Source: PCC-7336 sp039817825 (GTDB taxonomy: Bacteria; Cyanobacteriota; Cyanobacteriia; Thermostichales; PCC-7336). Taken from it: a DNA stretch of 26,392 bases. The stretch spans positions 1 through 26,392 of the forward strand of contig JBCBVA010000045.1 in the NCBI GenBank assembly GCA_039817825.1. The letters run 5' to 3'. A model generated the notes under the pieces. The model was given only the letters and a program-made list of their open reading frames with translations. It made no database searches and was not told the DNA's origin. Of the stretch, positions 1 through 7,529 are shown piece by piece (positions within the stretch are counted from its first letter, which is position 1; every line of letters starts with the position of its first letter). The translations under genes and the position numbers were made by a program.

Positions 1-1
1 C

Positions 2-637
2 AAGATCGCCACCACGTCTGGACATAGCCAGTGGATTAGTTCCATCAAATCGCGCACACTGGTTCACGCTCAGCGGGCCATTAGCGATGCTGTTGTGGTT
101 GGCGGAAATACGGTTCGTCTGGACGATCCGCAACTGACCTGTCGGTTAGCAGACGGCCGCAATCCGCTACGCGTCGTGCTCAGTCGCAGGCTCGACCTAC
201 CGACAACGTTACAGCTGTGGAATACCCAGGATGCGCCCACGCTGGTCATGACCGAACCAGCCAGCGGTAGCAAACAGCAAGAGCGATCGCACCTCTTAGA
301 CTTCTTGACCGCCAAAGGCGTGGAAGTGCTGACAATGCCAAAACTCACCCCCTTTACAGCATCCCAAGCCCTGTACAAGCGAGGGCTAATTACCGTGCTG
401 TGGGAATGTGGTGCCACAGTCGCTGCTGCCGCTTTACGAGACGGGGTTATTCAGAAAGTCATGGCATTCGTGGCCCCCAAACTAGTAGGCGGTACAACAG
501 CACCCGGCCCCATTGCAGGGCCGGGTGTCATCGAGATGAGTTCCGCTCTTCAGTTAGAGAGGGTGCGAGAGCGGAAGGTCGGATGCGATCGTCTGATTGA
601 GGGCTACATTACCCAGCCATACCTCGTACATGAGTAA
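2..637 (+). CDS. ribD: RibD C-terminal reductase domain, 5' partial
   Basis: The frame is open from base 2 and its start lies outside the window. RibD makes the pyrimidine intermediate of riboflavin synthesis; the visible part is the C-terminal 5-amino-6-(5-phosphoribosylamino)uracil reductase domain, a DHFR-like fold that uses NADPH. Seen: KIATTSGHSQWIS at the edge, then VVVGGNTVRLDDPQLTCR, the family's substrate-binding GxxTVxxDDPxLxxR region, and near the end GGTTAPGP and the closing LxRVRERKVGCD stretch. The N-terminal zinc deaminase domain would lie to the left, so I cannot tell whether the gene is bifunctional, though that is usual. It ends tail to tail with rpe, about 40 bases apart. 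An internal GTG at 95 is not the real start because the conserved sequence begins before it. Confidence 0.93.
   Translation, partial: KIATTSGHSQWISSIKSRTLVHAQRAISDAVVVGGNTVRLDDPQLTCRLADGRNPLRVVLSRRLDLPTTLQLWNTQDAPTLVMTEPASGSKQQERSHLLDFLTAKGVEVLTMPKLTPFTASQALYKRGLITVLWECGATVAAAALRDGVIQKVMAFVAPKLVGGTTAPGPIAGPGVIEMSSALQLERVRERKVGCDRLIEGYITQPYLVHE
501..527. repeat. Perfect 10-bp hairpin inside ribD
   Basis: CACCCGGCCC (501-510) and its exact complement GGGCCGGGTG (518-527) flank a 7-base loop. The stem is very GC-rich and lies inside the coding sequence, in the Gly/Pro-rich GTTAPGPIAGPGV segment. No T-run follows on either strand, so it is not a standard terminator. It may only reflect the Gly-Pro codons. 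Confidence 0.5.
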
Positions 638-677
638 ACGCTGAACTAGTTAGCCATCAAGCTAGTTAGTCACTCAA

Positions 678-1376
678 CTAAGCAGTGACGAGCTCTTTCT
701 CGGATGCAGGACGCTTGCTATTGCGAATGCCCTCAATCGCGGTTGCATAGTCATCAGCCTTAAAGACCGCAGAACCAGCCACGATTGCATTTGCACCCGC
801 TTCCAGAACTTGCCAAGTGTTGTGGGCTTTCAGACCACCGTCGACTTCAATCCAAGGATCGAGGCCGCGCTCGTCACACATGGTGCGCAATTTGCGAATC
901 TTGGGGACTACATCGGGGATGAAGCTTTGACCGCCGAAGCCGGGGTTAACGCTCATGATCAAGATCAGGTCGCACAACGGCAGAACGTAATCGATCAGCT
1001 CTAGAGGGGTGCCGGGGTTGAGAACGACTCCAGCTTGCTTGCCCAGCTCGCGAATTTGACCGAGAGTGCGGTGCAGGTGGGGGCTAGCATTGTGCTCGGC
1101 ATGAACAGAGATAATATCGGCCCCGGCCTTGGCAAACCCTTCTACATACTTTTCAGGCTCGACAATCATCAAGTGAACGTCGAGGGGCTTTTTAGTGTAA
1201 GGACGAATGGCATCTACAATCAACGGGCCAATCGTGATGTTAGGCACAAACCGACCGTCCATGACATCGACGTGAATCCAGTCGGCACCTGCTTTATCGA
1301 CAGCCTGGATTTCTTCACCCAAGCGACTAAAATCAGCAGACAAAATGGAAGGAGAGATGACGGTAGGCTTGGCCAT
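678..1376 (-). CDS. rpe: Ribulose-phosphate 3-epimerase
   Basis: Interconverts ribulose 5-phosphate and xylulose 5-phosphate in the Calvin cycle and oxidative pentose phosphate path; a soluble TIM-barrel metalloenzyme. Seen: SPSILSADF at the start, the metal and catalytic HVDVMDGRFVPN, DVHLMI, SVHAEH, MSVNPGFGGQ and EVDGG, in family order. From the ATG at 1376 the protein is MAKPTVIS..., 232 residues, the normal length. An in-frame GTG at 1412 would add 12 residues (244 in all) that the family does not have. Neither start has a strong ribosome binding site. The gene diverges from the CIA30 gene across a gap of about 110 bases that should hold both promoters, and converges on ribD. Confidence 0.97.
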   Translation of the reverse strand: MAKPTVISPSILSADFSRLGEEIQAVDKAGADWIHVDVMDGRFVPNITIGPLIVDAIRPYTKKPLDVHLMIVEPEKYVEGFAKAGADIISVHAEHNASPHLHRTLGQIRELGKQAGVVLNPGTPLELIDYVLPLCDLILIMSVNPGFGGQSFIPDVVPKIRKLRTMCDERGLDPWIEVDGGLKAHNTWQVLEAGANAIVAGSAVFKADDYATAIEGIRNSKRPASEKELVTA

Positions 1377-1484
1377 GGCAATGTCTCTAGCGCTCTGGTT
1401 TACCGCCTTCACTTTAATCGATTTTGCCGAAAATCTATAGGAAACGTGAAAATGACTACAGTGCTCGGGTCGGTAAGAAGGTAG

Positions 1485-2582
1485 ATGGTGGGTCCAGAAA
1501 TGAAGGCAAGTCGAAATACACAGGCAGACCGAGAAACAAAGCAGGGCTGGGATGCCAAGCGTTTAGTCAGTACGCTGCTATTTTTCGGGGCCATCCCCAT
1601 TCTGAGTAACTGTAGTTGGTTTGCACGTATGACCGGACAAACAGGCACGATCGCCTACGGAGCCAATATCAGCTCCCCCATCACGCTTGCCATTGGAGAC
1701 AGTGGAACGCGCACCCAACAGTGGCTAGACAAACTGGTGCAACGGGGCGATCGCGTTCGCCTATTAAATGTTGGTCCTCCTGTCACGGCCACCGAAGTTT
1801 TTTCTGGCGTATCCCGGCAAATTCCTATCGATCGAATTGCGCAAGGAGTTTCAAGCGTGATTGTTTGCAGCGATCGCGCCGAAGCGATCGACTATGCTCA
1901 GACTGCGATCGCCCAAGCCCATCTCGACCGCACACGTCCCCAGGAGACATCGGAGAATTCCACGGTCTTCGACTTCAGCCAACCACTGCCCAACCTGCCA
2001 GATATCTGGGGAGCTGTAGACGATGTGGTGATGGGTGGTGTGAGCTCCAGCAGTATCCGCATGGGAGAAGGCGTGGCAACTTTCTCTGGGACGGTCTCCA
2101 CATCCAACTCCGGCGGGTTCGCGTCCGTCCGCACTCGAAACATCGACCCAGAGTTGAATCTATCCGGCTTTGGTGGCATTGTGCTGCGGGTGAGGGGAGA
2201 TGGGCAGCGCTATAAGTTTCTGATGCGGGACGAACAACGTTGGGATGGAGTCGCCTATGGATTTTCGTTCGATACGATCGCGGATGAGTGGATCGACGTC
2301 CGCATTCCATTCACCGAACTTATTCCAGTCATGCGAGCCAAAACCGTTCCCAATGCTGGCCCCATCAATACCAGCCGCATTACGGCCCTGCAACTCATGC
2401 TCAGCAAGTTTGAGTACGACGGAGCCCTCAATCCCAACTTCCAGCCCGGAGACTTTCGACTAGATATCGAATCGATCTCTGCCTACCGAGCGTCGTCTGG
2501 CGCGGAGATCGCCGTTCCAGCTAGTCAGAGCGCACTCATCCAGTGGCTGGAAGAGCGCAACCTTGCCTTCACAACCCTCTAA
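1485..2582 (+). CDS. CIA30-domain protein with a hydrophobic N-terminus
   Basis: 365 residues. Residues about 161-345 form a CIA30 (NDUFAF1-like) domain, recognised by the hallmark WGAVDDVVMGGVSSS and by the RVRGDGQRYKFLMRD and LQLMLSKFEYDG segments. In mitochondria this family assists complex I assembly; the role in cyanobacteria is not settled, although NDH-1 assembly is a natural guess. Residues 28-43 are hydrophobic and could be a membrane anchor or signal. Residues 68-145 (LDKLVQRGDRVRLLN..., GVSSVIVCSD) look like a worn Rossmann NAD(P)-binding domain, which other cyanobacterial CIA30 proteins carry intact, but no Gly-rich loop is visible. AGAAGG (1476-1481) precedes the ATG at 1485 by only 3 bases; a second ATG lies at 1500. 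Confidence 0.9.
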   Translation: MVGPEMKASRNTQADRETKQGWDAKRLVSTLLFFGAIPILSNCSWFARMTGQTGTIAYGANISSPITLAIGDSGTRTQQWLDKLVQRGDRVRLLNVGPPVTATEVFSGVSRQIPIDRIAQGVSSVIVCSDRAEAIDYAQTAIAQAHLDRTRPQETSENSTVFDFSQPLPNLPDIWGAVDDVVMGGVSSSSIRMGEGVATFSGTVSTSNSGGFASVRTRNIDPELNLSGFGGIVLRVRGDGQRYKFLMRDEQRWDGVAYGFSFDTIADEWIDVRIPFTELIPVMRAKTVPNAGPINTSRITALQLMLSKFEYDGALNPNFQPGDFRLDIESISAYRASSGAEIAVPASQSALIQWLEERNLAFTTL

Positions 2583-2622
2583 GGCTCTGTCAAATCGAAG
2601 AAGCTTACAGCTGGCTACTCCG

Positions 2623-3021
2623 TCATCCAAGACATTCACCATCGACCCATTCCACTTGGGGAATGCGCTCCACATCAAACTGAGATAGTAGATCGGAGCC
2701 AAGATCTTGAATCAGTTGCTGGTTGTCTTGGCTGTGCTTCATCAATGACTGGACGTTAATACTGAGGTAGCTCGGGCTGTAATACTCCAAGCGAGACAGT
2801 CCCTCACCTAGCAAAATCAGCGAGCCCCGCCAGTTGTTATTGAGCAAGTGATAGTAGCCAACGCCAATCTGCAGTAGCCCTTGATAAAACATACGATTTG
2901 GTTCGATCGCCTCAACCCAAAGGGCTTCTAGCGTATCGTGACAGGCGTAAAATTCTCGATTGTTGAACTGAGTAACCGCGAGCTTGAGCTGTTCGGCATC
3001 TTGCGCAGAAATAGAATCCAA
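2623..3021 (-). CDS. DUF309 family protein
   Basis: 132 residues. The DUF309 core is clear: EFYACHDTLEALW (residues 23-35, with the C-H-x3-E set), FYQGLLQIGVGYYHL (45-59) and NNNWRGSLILLGEGL (61-75). The family is an all-helical small protein of unknown biochemical function; the conserved Cys, His and Glu hint at metal binding, which is inference. Its ATG lies 6 bases beyond the stop of ftrC, so the two are almost certainly one transcript. It converges on the CIA30 gene with about 40 bases between the stops. Confidence 0.9.
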   Translation of the reverse strand: MDSISAQDAEQLKLAVTQFNNREFYACHDTLEALWVEAIEPNRMFYQGLLQIGVGYYHLLNNNWRGSLILLGEGLSRLEYYSPSYLSINVQSLMKHSQDNQQLIQDLGSDLLSQFDVERIPQVEWVDGECLG

Positions 3022-3027
3022 GGCTGG

Positions 3028-3378
3028 CTAGTCCGTGTACTTCAACTCAACTTCATCTAGGGTTCGGCTGGTTCCAGCAAATGCGTGGTCGGCAGGCAAA
3101 AACAGCATGCAATGGCACTCTTTACGCTCGCGCATCGGCACGCAAGGGCAATTCCAGTAGCCTCGCTTGACCTCGGCTTCTTTGTCTTCGTAAAACCGGC
3201 AAGGACAGAGCGGGCATCCTAGTTCTTCTTTGTGGACAGCTAGACCTTCAATTACAGCGGTGGTCACTGTAGGGTCGGAGCAAAAATAGGTATCCGTTCG
3301 CTTGGCGTAGGTTTCAGCGAACTTCTGCATGATGGTAAAGGTCTTCTGCTTCGCCTTGTTTTGTCCGCGTTCTGTCAT
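3028..3378 (-). CDS. ftrC: Ferredoxin:thioredoxin reductase, catalytic subunit
   Basis: Passes electrons from photoreduced ferredoxin to thioredoxins in the stroma-like cytosol. From the ATG at 3378 the protein has 116 residues. All catalytic cysteines are present: CPC (58, 60), CPC (77, 79) and CHC (88, 90) in the order CPCRFYEDKEAEV, YWNCPCVPMRERKECHC. By alignment to the known Synechocystis enzyme, C58, C77, C79 and C88 bind the 4Fe-4S cluster, and C60 with C90 forms the redox disulfide. A GTG at 3390 would add four residues but has no ribosome binding site. The variable subunit (ftrV) is not in this window. Downstream, DUF309 is co-transcribed; upstream on the same strand lies a thioredoxin-reductase-like flavoprotein, 325 bases away. 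Confidence 0.97.
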   Translation of the reverse strand: MTERGQNKAKQKTFTIMQKFAETYAKRTDTYFCSDPTVTTAVIEGLAVHKEELGCPLCPCRFYEDKEAEVKRGYWNCPCVPMRERKECHCMLFLPADHAFAGTSRTLDEVELKYTD

Positions 3379-3703
3379 GGATTCGGCCACACGTGGAGGG
3401 TCTCTAGCTGCTAACTATCCTTCGAGCATTGTGCAGACGACCTATGTTGAAAGAGCCGCTGCCTACCGAACGCGAAGTCTAGACAATCTATTACACGCCA
3501 AGCTATCACCGTTTTGGGGAATTGCTGTCGAGGTGTAATGGAACTTTCGATTCTCAATACTTCTGTATCGAGCCAGTGCTGATAGTCCCGCACATTAGTG
3601 TGATACCGAGTCGGAGACAGAGAGCCAAGTGCTTGCACCAACGCCAACTTCAGAATCGTTTAAAACTGATCACATTCCTGACAGTCAGCCTGGAAACACA
3701 TAC
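3379..3703. other. Intergenic stretch upstream of ftrC
   Basis: About 325 bases between the end of the flavoprotein gene and ftrC. It should hold the ftrC promoter, but I cannot pick a convincing -35/-10 pair. A minus-strand frame of 78 codons (3411-3647, TTG start) is open but matches nothing I know and has no ribosome binding site, so I do not call it. The small dyad TGAC-A-GTCA sits at 3679-3687, just upstream of the neighbouring gene's stop on the plus-strand numbering. Confidence 0.5.
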
Positions 3704-4660
3704 TTAGGAGTGGTCCCAATCAGGCTTAATGGATTTGCGGCTGTTGAGGTAGCGATCGATCGACATAGCGGCAACGCATCCATCACCAGCAGCCACAACC
3801 GCTTGCTTGAATGGAGTATTGCGAATGTCTCCAATTGCCCACACCCCATCCACAGAGGTGGACATCATCTCATCGACTCGAACACCGCCATCGGGATTGA
3901 ATTCCACCTGATCGCCGACAAAATCCGTAATGGGCTTGGAACCGCTCTGGTAAACAAACACTCCGTCTACCGCCAGTGGCTCTTTCTCGCCTTCGCCTTT
4001 GCGCTTCACCTGTACGCCGGTCACACCCATATCGTCACCGTCAATGGACATTAAGCGAGTACGATTCCAATGTTTAACACTGGAATTCGCTAACAGATCT
4101 TGAGCGTGTTCGTCTTCTGGCAAAGGCTCTTTCACTGTAATCCAGTGAACGGTAGATGCAAATTTAGTCAGAACTTGGGCTTCTTCGACCGCTTCTTGAT
4201 TAAGCCCGACAACAGCCACTTCGCGATCGCGATAGAACGCTCCATCGCAGGTCGCACAGTAACTGACCCCACGCCCTAAAAATTCAGCTTCTCCCTCAAT
4301 CGAGGCAACCCGGCCCATCGCTCCAGTCGCCAATACCAGCGCACGACAGGTAAATGTTCCTTCGGGGGTATAGACCTTCTTGATATCGCCCTCAACCTCA
4401 ATACCAAACACTTGCGCCCGTTGGTAAGTCGTACCGAATTCGATCGCCTGATCCCGCATGATAGTCAGCAGCTCAGCACCGCTCACTTCCCCAGGCACTC
4501 CAGGATAGTTAGCAATCTTGTGGGTAATCGCCAACGCGCCCACCGACGCATTCTTGTCCAGGATGGCTGTTTTTAGACTGGCTCGGGAGGTATATAAAGC
4601 GCAGGTGCAGCCAGCAGGGCCACCGCCAATAATGACAACATCAAACTCAAATGTATCCAC
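3704..4660 (-). CDS. Thioredoxin-reductase-like flavoprotein lacking NADPH motifs
   Basis: 318 residues with the thioredoxin reductase layout: FAD-binding VVIIGGGPAG (8-17), ATG (111-113), redox-active CATC (135-138) followed by DGAFYRDREVAVVG, and the C-terminal FAD motif AIGDIRN with Q-A-x3-G. The NADPH half is altered: the usual GGGxSA loop reads GLNQEA (152-157), and the HRR motif that grips the 2'-phosphate is replaced by VHWITVKE (171-178). Known relatives with such losses are the ferredoxin-dependent or diflavin enzymes (DTR, FFTR, DDOR types) and the Synechocystis Slr0600 group. A disulfide reductase that does not use NADPH is therefore likely, by inference. The GTG start at 4660 is supported by GGAG 8 bases upstream. 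ftrC follows on the same strand. Confidence 0.88.
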   Translation of the reverse strand: MDTFEFDVVIIGGGPAGCTCALYTSRASLKTAILDKNASVGALAITHKIANYPGVPGEVSGAELLTIMRDQAIEFGTTYQRAQVFGIEVEGDIKKVYTPEGTFTCRALVLATGAMGRVASIEGEAEFLGRGVSYCATCDGAFYRDREVAVVGLNQEAVEEAQVLTKFASTVHWITVKEPLPEDEHAQDLLANSSVKHWNRTRLMSIDGDDMGVTGVQVKRKGEGEKEPLAVDGVFVYQSGSKPITDFVGDQVEFNPDGGVRVDEMMSTSVDGVWAIGDIRNTPFKQAVVAAGDGCVAAMSIDRYLNSRKSIKPDWDHS

Positions 4661-4977
4661 AAGCCAATCTCCGGGGAGCGCGGAACCCTACTCAGGATAC
4701 ATCTGCATTGGGAAACCGTAGAAATTTTCTAGCTCTGCCAGAGAGCTTTTGCAGTCTAGCCTACCAATTTGCAGTGTTAAACTCGCTACAATTAGAAGCT
4801 TTTTGCAGCGCCATGCCTTTTCGACAGAGCTAATCGAGCAGACTACTGACCATCAAGATTGACGGCTCACCTGTTCCGCTCTCAATGCGGGAAAACAAAG
4901 CGGTCAGAAATAGCCAATCGCTCTGAAGCCACCAGCGAGGGGCCATCAACCACGCTACACTCGACAGTCCGCAACCA
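4661..4977. other. Intergenic stretch upstream of the flavoprotein gene
   Basis: About 317 bases between the nuclease stop and the flavoprotein start. On the minus strand a weak promoter-like pair can be read (TTTAAC, 17 bases, TAGACT, near 4755-4785). On the plus strand AGCTCT (4731-4736) pairs with AGAGCT (4742-4747) and four T follow, but the stem is short. No supported gene was found: the longest minus frame (4830-5087) overlaps the nuclease in another frame and resembles nothing. Confidence 0.4.
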
Positions 4978-5775
4978 TCACAGTCCCAAAACCAATTGCA
5001 ATTGAGTCTTGCGCTGCGGCATCTCTGGCAAGGGTTCGGGAGAATCACAGATGCGATCGCAGTATCGTGCATACGAGCACCGATCACATTGTTGCCCGAT
5101 CTGAGCGGGCCATTCTCTGTCCTGACGCAACCGCAGCGCTAAATCGGCAATCGTTGCCTCCACTCGATCGCGGTGCTCGGGCGTTACATCAAAACTCACC
5201 ACCTTGGCCTGTCTGAGATAGATAAAGCTCAAGCGCTTCAAACTAGCGCCATAGTGTTGCTCTAGTGCCAAGTAATACAAACCGAGTTGCAAGTCTGTTT
5301 CTGCAGGCTCTCGCTGAACAATCTCGCGATTGGACTTGTAGTCAATCAACTCCAAGCCATCATCCAGCCAATCGAGGCGATCGTACCGACCGGTCAAGCT
5401 GAACTCTATATTCTCTACCTGCAACCGCCCTTGAATTCGACTTTCCACCCCTACCGGTCGGTGTAATGTGGATCGGGTCGCAATGAAGGTATCGAAATAC
5501 CGCCGCAGAATTCGCTGTCCCTCCACCACCAGATTCTCCGGCAGGCGCTGCGATGCTTGCTGCCAGCACTCGACCAACCACTGCCATTCGGGTCTGGGGC
5601 GAGTGTAGTGCCAGTCACGATGGATCGTCGCCAGAGCAGCGTGCAGGGCGTGGCCCAGTGACTGGGAACCAAAGAAAGCCTGCGCGGGAACGCGGCGCTC
5701 GTATCGAAAGTAATATTCCTGCGGACAGCGGTGGTAAGACTGCAAGCGGGAAGCAGAAATGGGATAGGTGGTCAC
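4978..5775 (-). CDS. RecB/Cas4-like PD-(D/E)XK nuclease with Fe-S cysteines
   Basis: 265 residues from the GTG at 5775. The fold matches the PDDEXK_1 / RecB-family exonuclease group: SASRLQSYHRCPQEYYFRY at the start, GHALHAAL, then the nuclease motifs GRYDRLDW (Asp about 132) and LELIDYKS (Asp about 145, Lys about 147), and QLGLYYLAL with its conserved Gln. One early Cys (C17) and a C-terminal set, QQCDRCSYARYCDRIC (C230, C233, C239), fit the 4Fe-4S pin known from AddB and Cas4. It probably processes DNA ends; no CRISPR or AddA gene is nearby, so its partner is unknown. A longer frame from a GTG at 5826 adds 17 residues without a ribosome binding site; GGGAG lies 12 bases before 5775. Same strand as the DUF815 gene, about 250 bases downstream of it. 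Confidence 0.85.
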   Translation of the reverse strand: MTTYPISASRLQSYHRCPQEYYFRYERRVPAQAFFGSQSLGHALHAALATIHRDWHYTRPRPEWQWLVECWQQASQRLPENLVVEGQRILRRYFDTFIATRSTLHRPVGVESRIQGRLQVENIEFSLTGRYDRLDWLDDGLELIDYKSNREIVQREPAETDLQLGLYYLALEQHYGASLKRLSFIYLRQAKVVSFDVTPEHRDRVEATIADLALRLRQDREWPAQIGQQCDRCSYARYCDRICDSPEPLPEMPQRKTQLQLVLGL

Positions 5776-6028
5776 GGTTGAAACCAACTCCCAGGATTGG
5801 ACACCAACCCAGTGTGCGCCAGACACATAGTATTCAGCAAACTACGAAACAGCTGCCGCCCAGGATCGTTTCTGAGTGCGACCACACCAAACAGTTGCCT
5901 CCAATCAAGTTTGAGACGAACGAGTGCAAATCCCGACCGCAGTGGTCTCCCTCAGTTGCTCCTACCAAAATTCCCAGGGTGGGGAACATCTTCATAGTTT
6001 TCAACACAACCCATATCGGTGGGTTCTC

Positions 6029-7402
6029 TCAAAACCCTCGTGCCAGTAAGTCAACGTTACCGTTCTGCCCCTGCAGGCGATCGATAAACTGGCGTGCTGT
6101 CCGCCCCGAAAATCCATTTTGCTGTTGGGCCCAGGTCAGCGACCACTGACGCAGCTCCTCTCGCGAGCGCTCGATCCCGCGCAACTCTGCCAAATGATAA
6201 ACCGTCGCGAAATAATCGGCCTGAGAAAACGGTGGAAACGTCAGCGTTAGCCCAAATCGATCGCTCAACGACAGCTTCTCCTGCACGGTATCCCAAGCAT
6301 GCACCTCGTCATCAGCAGGATTCGGGCGATCGGCTAAGTACTCTTTCACCAAATGTCGTCGGTTCGAGGTTGCGTACAAACAGACATTGGTCGGTCGGGC
6401 GGCAATATCCCCTTCCAACATGACTTTCAACTGCTTGTAGTCCGTTTCATCCGCCGAAAACGACAAATCGTCAATGAACAGAATAAAAGATTGCGGCAAT
6501 TGTGCCAGTTGGTCAACAACAACCAGCAAGTCCCGTAAATCAGAGCGAGACAGCTCCACAATCCGCAGACCACGATCGCCATATTGCGTCAGCAACGACT
6601 TTACGAGAGACGATTTCCCCGTTCCCCGCGCCCCATACAACAACACATTCAAAGCAGGCTGACCCGCTATCAAAGCCTCCACATTGCCGCACAGCGCTGC
6701 TTTCTGTCGTGCATATCCGTAAATCTCATCCAGAGCGATCGCGTCCGCTTGGTGAACCCCCACCAAAGCTCCCCCTTGCCAGCGTGCCGCGCGGTACCGT
6801 CCAAACAGCCCCACTCCCATCTGCCGATATCGGTCAGCCAAAAGCTCCAAACAGTGCTCCCAATCATCAGCCTGCTGCATCAACCGAGCGATCGCTATTG
6901 CTAGCTCATCCTGTAACGCGACCCCAGATGCAACATCAGCAGCTAGAACTGGCACTAACGCTAGTGGCTCTAACGCTAGTGCCTCTACCCCAGCCACAAG
7001 CGCTCCAGCAGATCGACAGAGACAGTGCAATCTCTTGAGATCTTGGGCTGCCGCACTCCTCAGGGCCACAGGAATCGTCTCTAACGGCTGTGCTGCAGCT
7101 AAACGAGAGAATGGGTTATCGTCTACCAGAACCTCACGTACCAACCAATCCGGCCAACTCAATCCCGTCTGGGCCAGCAAGTAGTACCAACAAGCGTATT
7201 GCTCCAAAACTTGTACGCGATCGGAGAGCGATAAGCTTGGTGTCTTGAGGCTACGCTCCGACAGCTCACCAGTGTCTAACAGCTCAGCAAGCATGCGACA
7301 GCAATCCCACCAAGCAGCTCCCACAGGGGTCGATAAAATTTTCCGATAGAGCTGAAGGGAGGCGGCAGCAATTGCAGATTGAGTCAATAATTCTGTCACC
7401 AC
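6029..7402 (-). CDS. DUF815 family P-loop ATPase
   Basis: 457 residues. The C-terminal half is an AAA-type ATPase of the DUF815 family: Walker A GARGTGKSS (257-265), Walker B FILFIDDLSF (306-315), sensor-like YATSNRRHLV (343-352), and DRFGLTLTFPPFSQADY (381-397), which are family hallmarks. The N-terminal 230 residues are helical and Ala/Leu-rich and carry an in-frame 15-base tandem duplication (6955-6984) that makes ALALEPLALVP. The function is unknown; the family resembles clamp-loader-type ATPases, and it is common in cyanobacteria. Two GTG codons in a row (7402, 7399) follow AGAGGA; the second has the better spacing. The next gene upstream is a pentapeptide protein. Confidence 0.92.
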   Translation of the reverse strand: MVTELLTQSAIAAASLQLYRKILSTPVGAAWWDCCRMLAELLDTGELSERSLKTPSLSLSDRVQVLEQYACWYYLLAQTGLSWPDWLVREVLVDDNPFSRLAAAQPLETIPVALRSAAAQDLKRLHCLCRSAGALVAGVEALALEPLALVPVLAADVASGVALQDELAIAIARLMQQADDWEHCLELLADRYRQMGVGLFGRYRAARWQGGALVGVHQADAIALDEIYGYARQKAALCGNVEALIAGQPALNVLLYGARGTGKSSLVKSLLTQYGDRGLRIVELSRSDLRDLLVVVDQLAQLPQSFILFIDDLSFSADETDYKQLKVMLEGDIAARPTNVCLYATSNRRHLVKEYLADRPNPADDEVHAWDTVQEKLSLSDRFGLTLTFPPFSQADYFATVYHLAELRGIERSREELRQWSLTWAQQQNGFSGRTARQFIDRLQGQNGNVDLLARGF

Positions 7403-7529
7403 TGTTCCTCTGGCTTACAAAACAGCTATACATTTGCCTCTCCTATTTGAGCGCGATCGCCAAGCGTTGGCAGGTGACTAGCAATCAGCAAGGCAAGCCA
7501 ACGAAACAGAATCAGTGTACGGACATCGT

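Noticed and set aside
3411..3647. 78-codon minus frame upstream of ftrC
   Set aside because: TTG start, no ribosome binding site and no known family; more likely the ftrC regulatory region.
5553..6149. 198-codon plus frame across the nuclease start and the DUF815 end
   Set aside because: It is antisense to two recognised genes and its content is low-complexity and unlike any protein family I know.
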